Shown here one piece after another: positions 1 through 7,345 of a stretch of 13,287 nt of DNA (the first letter of the stretch is position 1; every line of letters starts with the position of its first letter). A model generated the notes under the pieces. It was not told the DNA's origin. It did no database searches and saw nothing but the letters and a program-made list of their open reading frames with translations. The stretch comes from Thermoplasmata archaeon (GTDB lineage Archaea > Thermoplasmatota > Thermoplasmata > Thermoplasmatales > Thermoplasmataceae), in the NCBI GenBank assembly GCA_021793945.1, contig JAJYRT010000040.1:1-13287 (forward strand), in the 5' to 3' direction. The position numbers were made by a program, and so were the translations under genes.

Positions 1-9
1 GTGATAAGC

Positions 10-27
10 TAAATATAATGATAGGAG
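10..27 (+). promoter_or_regulatory. TATA-like box and Shine-Dalgarno for glyA
   Basis: A TATA-like stretch TAAATATAA (10-18) is centred about 24 nt before the glyA ATG, and AGGAG (23-27) lies 10 nt before it. The first would suit a leaderless transcript and the second a leadered or operonic one; the sequence alone does not decide. Upstream sequence is missing, so an upstream cistron cannot be excluded. Confidence 0.45.
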
Positions 28-37
28 ATATAATAAA

Positions 38-1327
38 ATGGAAAAAAACATAGATGATGCTTTAAAGATAAGACAACTGGCGATTGATCATAATAAATTC
101 TTTGAGGAGAGCATACCCCTGATAGCGTCTGAAAACATCATGAGTCCGCTGGCCATGGAAATGCTGCTGACGGATTTCGGGTTCAGGTATGCGGAAGGAC
201 TGCCACACCACCGTTATTACCAGGGAAACTTCTTCGTGGATCAGGTCGAAGACCTCACAATAGATCTTGCGAAGCGCCTGTTCAGGGCGGATCAGGCCGA
301 TCCAAGGCCAGTGTCCGGGACGGGCGCCAACACCGCAGCGATTTATGCCCTGGCAAAGCCGGGAGACAAGGTTGCTGCCCCCCCTCTTTCCGGGGGCGGA
401 CATATAAGTGCCGCAAAATTCGGAGCCATGGGTCTGCGTGGCGTGAACGTAGTCAACTACCCGTTTGATGTGGATAACATGAACATAGATGTCGACAAGA
501 CAATCAAGTTCATCCTGGCTGAAAAACCAAAGGTATGCCTGTTTGGCCAATCCGTATTTCTTTTTCCCACACCTATAAAGCAGTTGAATGACGCTTTCAG
601 GGAGGTCGGATGCAAGGTATGGTATGACGGCGCACATGTGCTTGGCCTGATAGCTGGCGGGAGATTCCAGGACCCCTTGAGGGAAGGGGCGGATATAATT
701 ACCGGAAGCACGCACAAAACACTGCCGGGACCACAGCATGGAATCATGCTAGGGAAAACGGATGAGGAAACATGGAAGGGGTTACAGAGGGCAATCTTCC
801 CGGGCACAATAAGCAACCACCATCTCAACAGCATGGCAGCCCTGGGGGTCACCCTTGCCGAGGAACTTGAATTTGGGAAGGCATATGCCGACCAGATAAT
901 ATCAAACGCAAAGGCCCTCGCAGAGGAGCTGAACTCGGTCGGCTTCAAGGTTCTTGGGGAAAACAATGGATTCACCGAATCCCACACCCTGGTCATGGAT
1001 GTAAGGAACTATGGTGGAGGGAAATTCGCTGCAGAGGCAATGGAAAATGCACACATCATAGCAAACAAAAATCTTCTCCCATGGGATGACAACAAGAAAT
1101 CACAGGACCCAAGCGGAATAAGGATCGGAACCCAGGAAGTCACGAGAATAGGTTTCGGGAAATCAGAAATGAAGGAGATAGCAGCGCTGATAGCCGACGT
1201 TGTCATCAGGAAGAAACCGCCGCAGAGCATCATTAATGCTGTCAGCGAACTGAAGGCAGCGCACGGAGAAGTAAAATACTGCTTTGGAAAGATGAAGCCA
1301 TACAGTTACATACGGATTGCAGAGTGA
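38..1327 (+). CDS. glyA: Serine hydroxymethyltransferase
   Basis: This cytosolic PLP enzyme interconverts serine and glycine while passing a one-carbon unit to a folate-type carrier; in archaea the carrier may be a modified pterin. The 429-aa length is normal for the family. Visible landmarks are the N-terminal IPLIASENI motif (residues 27-35), the HHRYYQGN segment near residue 58, the PLP-binding WYDGAH segment around residue 195, and the Schiff-base lysine in GSTHKTLPGPQHG, which is K227. The C-terminal GIRIGTQEVTRIGF block is also typical. The ATG at 38 is preceded by AGGAG at 23-27, which fixes the start. The next gene starts about 180 nt downstream, so glyA need not share its transcript. 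The glycine-rich SGGGHIS segment replaces the bacterial GGHLTHG-like loop, as far as I can judge an archaeal variant. Identification is firm; the carrier is inferred. Confidence 0.96.
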   Translation: MEKNIDDALKIRQLAIDHNKFFEESIPLIASENIMSPLAMEMLLTDFGFRYAEGLPHHRYYQGNFFVDQVEDLTIDLAKRLFRADQADPRPVSGTGANTAAIYALAKPGDKVAAPPLSGGGHISAAKFGAMGLRGVNVVNYPFDVDNMNIDVDKTIKFILAEKPKVCLFGQSVFLFPTPIKQLNDAFREVGCKVWYDGAHVLGLIAGGRFQDPLREGADIITGSTHKTLPGPQHGIMLGKTDEETWKGLQRAIFPGTISNHHLNSMAALGVTLAEELEFGKAYADQIISNAKALAEELNSVGFKVLGENNGFTESHTLVMDVRNYGGGKFAAEAMENAHIIANKNLLPWDDNKKSQDPSGIRIGTQEVTRIGFGKSEMKEIAALIADVVIRKKPPQSIINAVSELKAAHGEVKYCFGKMKPYSYIRIAE

Positions 1328-1505
1328 CATCCACAATCCCCTGCCCATGTTCCAGCCCTGATTATCAGGAAACGCCTGTCCCGCCGTAAAATGCAGCGCA
1401 GGGAAAACATGCCCGAAAATGCCTAAATGCACGCCGGATCAGCCTACTGCAATATGGACAATCTGCTTATCGATCCATATACACAGCAAGGATTATTATC
1501 AGATA
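1328..1505 (+). other. Intergenic gap between glyA and GH15 gene
   Basis: This 178-nt stretch has no convincing gene. It contains a 13-nt palindrome CCTGAT-T-ATCAGG (1357-1369) and four AAATGC/AACATGC-like words (ATGC at 1391, 1409, 1419 and 1427). An ATG at 1419 is in frame with the GH15 gene, but the 29 residues it would add (Cys/Thr/Ile/His-rich, no family similarity) look like read-through of non-coding DNA. A TATA-like CCATATACA (1475-1483) lies about 27 nt before the ATG at 1506. Confidence 0.5.
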
Positions 1506-3380
1506 ATGTATGACCCTCACCATAAGGTATTCATGGCATTGGGCGAAACTGTAAACATTGCTGACGTGGAAACCAACGGGTATTCAAGAATAAGAAATCA
1601 CGGAATGATTGCAAGCAACAGGACGGCCGCACTGGTAAGCATGAACGGCACCATTGACTGGGCCTGCCTTCCGAACTTCAATTCATCTCCGGTCTTTGAT
1701 TCCATACTCGACAAGGAGAAGGGAGGGTTTTTTTCTATTAAGCCATCCGATACAACAGGTCTGGTTGTGAGACAGAGCTACGAAGAATACACCAACATTC
1801 TGATAACTGAATTTCTGAGGAACAGGCAGACACTCCTCAGGGTTACCGATTTTATTCCGGCATCGGAGTATACGACGATCAATTTCCCAGAGATCCACAG
1901 GTCCATTGAAGCTCCATATTCGGATATAGAGGTCGAGGTTGGTTTCAAGCCGAACTTCAGCTATGGATCAATAACCCCAAAAATATTCAGGAACAGGAAC
2001 GGTGTAATTTTCAGGGGAAACGGCTACAGCATAGGGCTTGCCACCGATACCGTCCTGCAGGGCACCGGACCATTTGTTTCCAGTACATTCAGGATGGAAA
2101 GAGGGACCTCAAAATGGATGATAGTGCTCTACGGCATCAAGCATCTTGATCGCGTTAGCGACTACAAGTCATATGACAGGCTGGAAGACACAGAGAATTA
2201 CTGGAAGACCTGGAGCAACCAGAGCAACTACCACGGTATATTCAGGGGAAGCGTGAACAGGTCAGCACTGACCCTGAAGAGCCTCTTCTTTGAACCTACC
2301 GGCCTGATGGTGGCAGCCCCCACTGCAAGCCTGCCGGAATGCATCGGCGGCGAGAGAAACTGGGACTACAGGTATGCATGGATACGGGACACGGCATACG
2401 TCGTGGAATCGCTGTCCATGATCGGGTACAAGAGGGAAGCAACAAAATTTCTCTATGATATAATGAATATGATACAGAGGGAAGGGCGCGTCAGGACAAT
2501 TTATTCCATAAACAATGATGAAAACATTGACGAGGTCGAGATAGACTATGACGGATTCATGGCATCCAGACCAGTCAGGATAGGGAATAAGGCTTCCTCG
2601 CAGCTCCAGGTCGACCAGTACGGGTCGATCATAAACGCCATATATTATCTGGGCAAGATAGGTGGGCTCATCAACTCCTATCTCTGGGATTTTGTCATAG
2701 ACATCCTGGATACCCTTACGGAGACATGGAAGATGCCGGACTCCAGTATATGGGAATTCAGAACCGAGCCGAAGCACTACGTGTACTCCAAATTGATGTC
2801 GTGGACGGCTTTCCACAGGGCAAGGGAACTCGGGAAAATGCTTGAGTTATCTGCTCCCTACTCGCAGTGGGAGAAGATGGAGAACAACATTAAAAAAGAG
2901 GTAATAGCGCTCGGCTTCAACAAGGAAAAGAACAGCTTCATGCAATATTACGGTTCAAATGACACGGATGCTGCACTTATCAGGATGCCTCTCCTCGGTT
3001 TCCTTCCGCCGAATGACAGGAAGATTATGGGAACCATCGAGCTGATAGAAAAGACTCTCATGGGAAACGATTTCCTTTTCCGCAGATATCTTGAGGATGA
3101 CGGCCTGAGAGGGAGGGATAACGCCTTTGTCCTGCTCTCTTTCTGGTATGTAGAGGCCCTAATATTGATGAACAGGACACGCCAGGCAAAGGAGGTGTTT
3201 GAGACCATAATGGCAATGGGGAACCATCTTGGGCTTTTTTCCGAGGAAGTGGAATTTGATACGAAGGAACTTATTGGGAATTTTCCCCAGGCCATCACCC
3301 ATCTGGGCATAATCCGTGCAGCCGTGAAACTCAACGACAAACTCAAGAATAACGGAAAAACTGGTCTCAATTATCAGTAG
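1506..3380 (+). CDS. GH15 glycosidase (glucoamylase/trehalase-like)
   Basis: This 624-aa glycoside hydrolase family 15 enzyme should release glucose by inverting hydrolysis of alpha-glucosides. No signal peptide is visible, so it probably acts in the cytosol on glycogen/maltodextrin fragments or trehalose. The N-terminal part has RNHGMIASNRTAALVSMNG and IDWACLPNF, typical of the archaeal/bacterial beta-sandwich domain. The (alpha/alpha)6 barrel follows, with WIRDTAYVVESL, SRPVRIGNKASSQLQVDQYG, the general-acid motif SIWEFR (E417) and the general-base region LFSEEVE (E580 or E581) followed by GNFPQAITHLGII. The substrate is open: some Thermoplasma GH15 members were characterised as trehalases, while others are glucoamylases. 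Start: ATG 1506 has a TATA-like box 27 nt upstream; ATG 1533 (615 aa, AAGGT just upstream) is a close alternative; ATG 1419 is unlikely. It stands alone, with gaps on both sides. Confidence 0.9.
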   Translation: MYDPHHKVFMALGETVNIADVETNGYSRIRNHGMIASNRTAALVSMNGTIDWACLPNFNSSPVFDSILDKEKGGFFSIKPSDTTGLVVRQSYEEYTNILITEFLRNRQTLLRVTDFIPASEYTTINFPEIHRSIEAPYSDIEVEVGFKPNFSYGSITPKIFRNRNGVIFRGNGYSIGLATDTVLQGTGPFVSSTFRMERGTSKWMIVLYGIKHLDRVSDYKSYDRLEDTENYWKTWSNQSNYHGIFRGSVNRSALTLKSLFFEPTGLMVAAPTASLPECIGGERNWDYRYAWIRDTAYVVESLSMIGYKREATKFLYDIMNMIQREGRVRTIYSINNDENIDEVEIDYDGFMASRPVRIGNKASSQLQVDQYGSIINAIYYLGKIGGLINSYLWDFVIDILDTLTETWKMPDSSIWEFRTEPKHYVYSKLMSWTAFHRARELGKMLELSAPYSQWEKMENNIKKEVIALGFNKEKNSFMQYYGSNDTDAALIRMPLLGFLPPNDRKIMGTIELIEKTLMGNDFLFRRYLEDDGLRGRDNAFVLLSFWYVEALILMNRTRQAKEVFETIMAMGNHLGLFSEEVEFDTKELIGNFPQAITHLGIIRAAVKLNDKLKNNGKTGLNYQ

Positions 3381-3421
3381 CCATCTTGCACATTTTCTCC
3401 TGAATCCCTGACCGTGGTTTT

Positions 3422-3470
3422 CCAGAAATACATTCTGCATTCTGGCGATATCTCATTTGCTCATTTTTTA
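3422..3470 (+). terminator. Weak candidate terminator after GH15 gene
   Basis: CCAGAA (3422-3427) can pair with TTCTGG (3440-3445) across a 12-nt loop, and six T residues follow at 3464-3469. Archaeal termination often relies on T-runs alone, so the T-run is the better evidence. The loop holds a tandem CATTCTG CATTCTG (3431-3444). The stem is only 6 bp and 18 nt from the T-run, so this is tentative. Confidence 0.25.
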
Positions 3471-3485
3471 ATTCACTCAAAACGG

Positions 3486-3495
3486 CTTTTACTTA
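3486..3495 (+). promoter_or_regulatory. TATA-like box of the polB2 operon
   Basis: CTTTTACTTA is centred near 3490, about 25 nt before the ATG at 3515, the spacing expected for an archaeal TATA box driving a leaderless transcript. It would be too close to the alternative ATG at 3503. It is the only promoter-like element found before the three overlapping genes. Confidence 0.45.
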
Positions 3496-3514
3496 TGACC
3501 TGATGATTCTGAAT

Positions 3515-3979
3515 ATGCCAGGACATCTAAGGATGGTAATTGTCGACAATCTCGGATCCATTGAATTCCGCAATTTCATGGACAGGGCCGGAGCCAACGA
3601 GAAAGTACACCTGATGGTATCAGATGGCATCATGGTGGATTTCTTAAGGCAGTTCCCGGAGCATATTGCGAGAACCGTGATGGTGGAGAGAATCCTTACG
3701 TCATACCAGTTGCAGAAAGCACTCATGGAAACCGATGACAACCCCCATTTCATAGGAATCAGGTCCGAGATCATTTCATCATGGGAATCCGATATCCTGC
3801 AGAGCATATACGACATCCTGAAGATAAAATCATATTACCATGGCTGCATGATATATTTTTACGTTGTAGGCGAGCCAGGGCCGTTCATGGAGTACCTTGG
3901 CAGGCGGTTTGTCTCGCCGGTACGCAACGTTAAGAATAAAGTTGAGGGGGGCCTGTATTCTTGGGAAGAACAACACTGA
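3515..3979 (+). CDS. PolB2-linked protein, probable degenerate RecA/RadA-like core
   Basis: This 154-aa protein is the first gene of the polB2 operon. I see no intact enzyme motif, but its pattern follows a minimal RecA/RadA-type fold. A strand MVIV leads into DNLGSIEF (residues 11-18), lining up with a Walker A loop GxxGSGKT in which GKT has become IEF. A strand VHLMVSDG follows at 31-38, where RadA has its IDTEG strand. VMVERILTSYQLQKAL (55-70) resembles the RadA segment before Walker B. FIGIRSEIISSW (79-90) matches the Walker B strand, with the usual Asp of IVDS replaced by Arg83. It would then be unable to bind ATP normally and could act as a structural partner of the polymerase. No membrane segment or signal is present. 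The start at 3515 is chosen from the TATA spacing; 3503 would add four residues. Its end overlaps the next gene by 19 nt. The gene is real; the fold is my inference. Confidence 0.8.
   Translation: MPGHLRMVIVDNLGSIEFRNFMDRAGANEKVHLMVSDGIMVDFLRQFPEHIARTVMVERILTSYQLQKALMETDDNPHFIGIRSEIISSWESDILQSIYDILKIKSYYHGCMIYFYVVGEPGPFMEYLGRRFVSPVRNVKNKVEGGLYSWEEQH
3942..3949 (+). promoter_or_regulatory. Ribosome-binding site for the TTG at 3961
   Basis: GAGGGGGG inside the 3' end of the preceding gene lies 11 nt before TTG 3961. It supports a TTG start and translational coupling. Confidence 0.6.
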
Positions 3980-4212
3980 CAGTTAGGCAGGACACAAAGC
4001 GCCTGGTGGATCAGATTCGGAAGATGGAATCGGTAATGAGGAAGGAAGACGTTGAGGTTTTTGAAAGTATAATTGTCATGGGGCAGATTCATTCTCCGGA
4101 AGTATCGACATCAACGCTTGACAGTTTTTCAGGATTTCTCATATCCATAATGCTTGAGTTCGCCAAGAAAATCGATGCAATGGAAAAGCGGCATTGGAAT
4201 GAAGACGTTTGA
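3961..4212 (+). CDS. Small probable ribbon-helix-helix protein in the polB2 operon
   Basis: This 83-aa protein is the middle gene of the operon. Its N-terminus, RTTLTVRQDTKRLVDQIRKM (residues 3-22), has the alternating strand then helix pattern of ribbon-helix-helix DNA-binding proteins. A second helix, DVEVFESIIVMG (30-41), follows where RHH proteins carry their dimer helix. The C-terminal half, about residues 50-77, is a predicted helix (LDSFSGFLISIMLEFAKKID) that may bind a partner or oligomerise. The start is TTG at 3961, supported by GAGGGGGG upstream and by the lack of a better initiator before the RHH strand. It overlaps the preceding gene by 19 nt and the polymerase gene by 4 nt (TTGA), so all three should be translated together. 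It could regulate the operon or guide the polymerase complex to DNA. The family assignment rests on pattern only. Confidence 0.72.
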   Translation: MGRTTLTVRQDTKRLVDQIRKMESVMRKEDVEVFESIIVMGQIHSPEVSTSTLDSFSGFLISIMLEFAKKIDAMEKRHWNEDV

Positions 4213-6203
4213 GGCAGATTATAAACGCCACCGGTACGGACCACATAACGCTGTGGGAATACGAGGACGGAAGGGTAACAAGGCGGAAATACAGCTTTTA
4301 TCCATGGATATTTGTCTCCGGATCTGAATATGACCTGGACATGCTGGCCCGTGAACTTGACGTTGTCAGGGGCATATCCTACAATTACACGACGCACGGG
4401 AATGTTTACGGGCAGTTGCATGGGATAGAAATAATCCTGAGACAGTCCCAGATAGACAGTGTCGTTGAGGCAATAGGAGTAATAGGACTGTCAAGAAAAC
4501 TTTCAGTATACAACGCCGGGATAAGCCAGCACCTTCGTTTCATGGCTGAGAGGGAGCTATCATTTTTTGGAACAGGCTCCAGGTATGATCCGGACCCGGA
4601 AATACCGTCGGTGGTCATTGGGGGGAAGTCTGATTTCTCTGGAATAACATCCATAAATATAGATGGAAATGAGATGGCGCCGACCAGGTCCTCATTCAGC
4701 GACGCAGCTGACGCCATTAACAACAATTTGATCATTCTTTACAGCAATGCCAGGCGCGTTTTCCAGAAAATACTGAACAGAATTTCCGACCTGGGATACA
4801 GGCTGCCGTGTTATACTGTGGGAAACAGTTCTTCATATGAATCATATGGAAGGGTCCTTCACAAATCGCCGGAGATAAGCATGCCAGGAAAGTTATGCAT
4901 AAGCGCTGATTCATTCATATATTCTGAAAGCGGCCTTCCAGGGCTTTACGAGGTGTCAAGAATGTCGTCATTGCCAATAGTGCAGGCTTCACGGGTAACG
5001 CCGGGAACTGCAGTTTCCTCGTTGGAAGTGTCACACGCCATAAGGAATGGCATACTTGTCCCACTATACAAGGATGACCACGAGAAGGAGAAACCGGCAA
5101 CCGATTTGTTTGAGCGTGATAAGGGCGGAATCGTGCTGCAACCGGAACCGGGCATATATGAGGACGTCACAGAAATTGACTTCTCTTCAATGTACCCGAG
5201 CATAATAGTCAGGTATAATCTTTCCCCTGAAACAATAGACTCCCACAGGGGGATCAGGCTTCCGGGTTCAGATTACCGTGTCGACATGGAGAAGGTTGGA
5301 TTCCTTTCATCCGCACTCAGCGAACTACTGGAGAGGCGGCTGATGTACAAGTCGCTGAGGGAAGGTAATCCAAACATACAGAAAAGGGATGCCGCATTGA
5401 AGTGGATGCTCCTGACGTCCTTCGGATACACAGGGTACAAGAATGCCAAATTCGGAAGGATCGAGGTTCATGAAGCAATAACTGCAATGGGCAGGTGGGC
5501 ATTCTCAACTGCAATGAAACTGGCTGAAAAATATGGGTTTCACGTCATACATGGCATAGTCGACTCGCTGTGGCTTAGCGGGAACGGTGACATTGATGGA
5601 CTCCTGAAGGAGATAAAGGAAAAGACTCGCATAGATATAGTAATAGACGGAGAGTACAGCTGGATAGCGTTCTTTAAGGGAAAAAACGGGCTCGGATCGC
5701 CGGGGCGCTATCTGGGGAGAAGGAAGAATGGCACTTTCAAGGTGCGCGGGCTTGAGGTCCGAAGGAACGATTTCCCTGCATTTGCCAGGAAGTTCCAGAT
5801 GGAGGCTCTTGATATCTTCAGGAACTGCAAAAACAGGACCGAGATACTGTCCATGGCGGGGGATCTCAAGGCACTGGAACGGAGATACGTACGGGAACTG
5901 GCGACATTCAGCCTGTATGATTTTGCTATTGAGACAAGGGTGAGCAGGCACATGGAAGAATACAGGGTGAACAACCTGCAGCGTGCTGCGATGAAATTCT
6001 TCTCCTCATCGGGTGATGACATAATGCCGGGTGAATCGATCCGGGTCATAGTGAGCGACAGGAAGCACGGCATTTTGCAATTGCCTGAAAAATCTACCGG
6101 AATAGACAGGAATTTCTACCTTAAATACCTGAAGCGCTCCTTTGAGAGCTTTGATTTCCTCGTGTCCAGTGCAAAGGACCCACAGGTTATCTTGCCTTAC
6201 TGA
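4209..6203 (+). CDS. polB2: B-family DNA polymerase homolog, PolB2 type (inactivated/atypical)
   Basis: This 664-aa relative of archaeal replicative B-family polymerases matches the PolB2 group. That group was first described as inactivated and later implicated in translesion synthesis in Sulfolobales. Motif A is intact: EIDFSSMYPSII, with D324. Motif B is present as KWMLLTSFGYTGYKNAKFG (K398 onward). Motif C reads HGIVDSLWL (448-456), so the usual D-T-D is I-V-D with only D452 kept. I cannot find the exonuclease DIE motif or other exo acidic clusters in residues 1-250, so proofreading is probably absent. SRVTPGTAVSSLEVSHAIRNGILVP, which links into the palm, is well preserved. The start is TTG at 4209, overlapping the upstream stop as TTGA; an in-frame stop lies at 4200, so no earlier start exists. 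Its 3' end overlaps the convergent orc gene by 17 nt. Homology is firm; activity is not known. Confidence 0.92.
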   Translation: MRQIINATGTDHITLWEYEDGRVTRRKYSFYPWIFVSGSEYDLDMLARELDVVRGISYNYTTHGNVYGQLHGIEIILRQSQIDSVVEAIGVIGLSRKLSVYNAGISQHLRFMAERELSFFGTGSRYDPDPEIPSVVIGGKSDFSGITSINIDGNEMAPTRSSFSDAADAINNNLIILYSNARRVFQKILNRISDLGYRLPCYTVGNSSSYESYGRVLHKSPEISMPGKLCISADSFIYSESGLPGLYEVSRMSSLPIVQASRVTPGTAVSSLEVSHAIRNGILVPLYKDDHEKEKPATDLFERDKGGIVLQPEPGIYEDVTEIDFSSMYPSIIVRYNLSPETIDSHRGIRLPGSDYRVDMEKVGFLSSALSELLERRLMYKSLREGNPNIQKRDAALKWMLLTSFGYTGYKNAKFGRIEVHEAITAMGRWAFSTAMKLAEKYGFHVIHGIVDSLWLSGNGDIDGLLKEIKEKTRIDIVIDGEYSWIAFFKGKNGLGSPGRYLGRRKNGTFKVRGLEVRRNDFPAFARKFQMEALDIFRNCKNRTEILSMAGDLKALERRYVRELATFSLYDFAIETRVSRHMEEYRVNNLQRAAMKFFSSSGDDIMPGESIRVIVSDRKHGILQLPEKSTGIDRNFYLKYLKRSFESFDFLVSSAKDPQVILPY

Positions 6204-7305
6204 TCATGTCATCAATCTTCTCAAAAAGAACCTTTACCGGGATATCATTCACGAAAATTGATTTGCTGACTCCCTTTCTGTCGCCTTTTCCTGAAATGCG
6301 GCTGTCAATCATTCCAACAGATTCAAGCTTGCTGGTCACCCTGTAAATTTTCTGGAGATCAGGCACATCATAGTCATGGGTCTCCGCAATAATCCTGGCA
6401 GTGCTATATGTGCTGGATATGTCTGTTTCGGGATTGTCGAATAGATTCCGGCATATTGCCATAAGCACGATCAGCTCATCTGTGTTGAGATCGGAAAGCT
6501 TGCTCTCGGTCACATACGGGTTTATGAGTGCTTTGGCGGATCTCACATCCTCCGGTGTAATAGTATCTGTCCCATTGGACTGTGCAATGTAAGCTGATTT
6601 CTGGAGAAGCTCGATTGCCACTCTGGCACTTCCAAACCTGGAGGCGATCAGTGCTATCTCCGAGATTATGTTCTGCGTATACGATCCACTGTGCAGGCTT
6701 GTTCTTGCCCTATCATTCACAATCATCTCAAGTTCAGCTTCAGAGTACGGCATGAACCTGATTGATGAGAAGACTCCAAAGGCCCTTCGCTGCTTTCCCG
6801 TAAGGTATGTTGTTGGATCATCAATGGAGATGAGTATGCATGACAGTTTTGCGGAATACAGTTCCTCTGCCCGTATGAGGTTGTAAAACCCCTCTGGGTC
6901 AGACTTCATGATCCCGGAAGCCTCGTCTATCACTACAAGCATCTTCCCGTCGCTCTGTGATATATGCCCCTTGAGTATCCTGAAAATCTGCTGGTACGTT
7001 ACGCCCTTATCCTGGACAACCTTTCCCATCTTGAGGAGAACATCAACGAGAAGGGACTTCAGGCTGCCAAACGAAAGAGCGTTTTCATATACTGTTATAA
7101 TCTTGGGGTCGCTTCTCAGGAGATATTTTGCGGTAACTGTTTTTCCTGTTCCCGATGGGCCGTAAATTATGATGGTTGAGGACACCCCGCTTTTCAGGGG
7201 TTCCATGATTATATTCCTTAGCATTTCGAGCTCTGCTTCCCTTGCCGGCAGGTTACCGGGAACAAAAGAAAAATCGAGGCTGGCTGCATTCTTTACTATC
7301 AACAT
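6187..7305 (-). CDS. cdc6: Orc1/Cdc6-family AAA+ protein, divergent paralog
   Basis: This 372-aa protein has an N-terminal AAA+ domain and a C-terminal winged helix, as in archaeal initiators. Walker A is GPSGTGKT (49-56), Walker B is MLVVIDEASG (D127, E128), and sensor 2 is FGSARVAIELL with R228. Sensor 1 is unusual: ILISIDDPTT, where the family normally has ISND, so the sensor Asn is replaced by Ile161. The segment after it (KQRRAFGVFSS) is shorter than the usual LDPRVxSS stretch that carries the arginine finger. The winged helix runs from about 275 to 365. Walker A and B suggest ATP binding is kept; the sensor changes suggest altered hydrolysis. ATG 7305 follows the guaAB stop by 40 nt with only a weak SD-like TGATC, so it is probably co-transcribed. 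No origin repeats were seen beside it. It may be an origin-binding protein or a regulator like Orc1-2 of Sulfolobales. Confidence 0.9.
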   Translation of the reverse strand: MLIVKNAASLDFSFVPGNLPAREAELEMLRNIIMEPLKSGVSSTIIIYGPSGTGKTVTAKYLLRSDPKIITVYENALSFGSLKSLLVDVLLKMGKVVQDKGVTYQQIFRILKGHISQSDGKMLVVIDEASGIMKSDPEGFYNLIRAEELYSAKLSCILISIDDPTTYLTGKQRRAFGVFSSIRFMPYSEAELEMIVNDRARTSLHSGSYTQNIISEIALIASRFGSARVAIELLQKSAYIAQSNGTDTITPEDVRSAKALINPYVTESKLSDLNTDELIVLMAICRNLFDNPETDISSTYSTARIIAETHDYDVPDLQKIYRVTSKLESVGMIDSRISGKGDRKGVSKSIFVNDIPVKVLFEKIDDMISKAR

Positions 7306-7345
7306 GACTGATCAGGCGGCTCCGTCTCTTTTTGATCCATGGCGA

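Noticed and set aside
1..37. Tail of an upstream gene (GTG ATA AGC TAA in frame 1)
   Set aside because: Only four codons would be visible and any frame yields stops here, so nothing supports it.
62..996. Minus-strand open frames opposite glyA
   Set aside because: They are shadows of the strongly conserved glyA reading frame and show no protein family pattern. The same holds for other antisense frames across the window.
1419..1505. N-terminal extension of the GH15 protein from ATG 1419
   Set aside because: The added residues show no family similarity, and two better ATGs lie downstream with promoter or ribosome-site support.
3392..3397. ATTTTC, a match to the Orc1-2 damage-response hexamer ANTTTC of Sulfolobales
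   Set aside because: A single degenerate 6-mer more than 100 nt upstream of the operon is expected by chance and sits too far from the TATA box.
7306..7345. Replication origin beside the orc gene
   Set aside because: Only 40 nt separate orc from guaAB, with no ORB-like repeats or AT-rich unwinding element; none were noticed in the other intergenic gaps.
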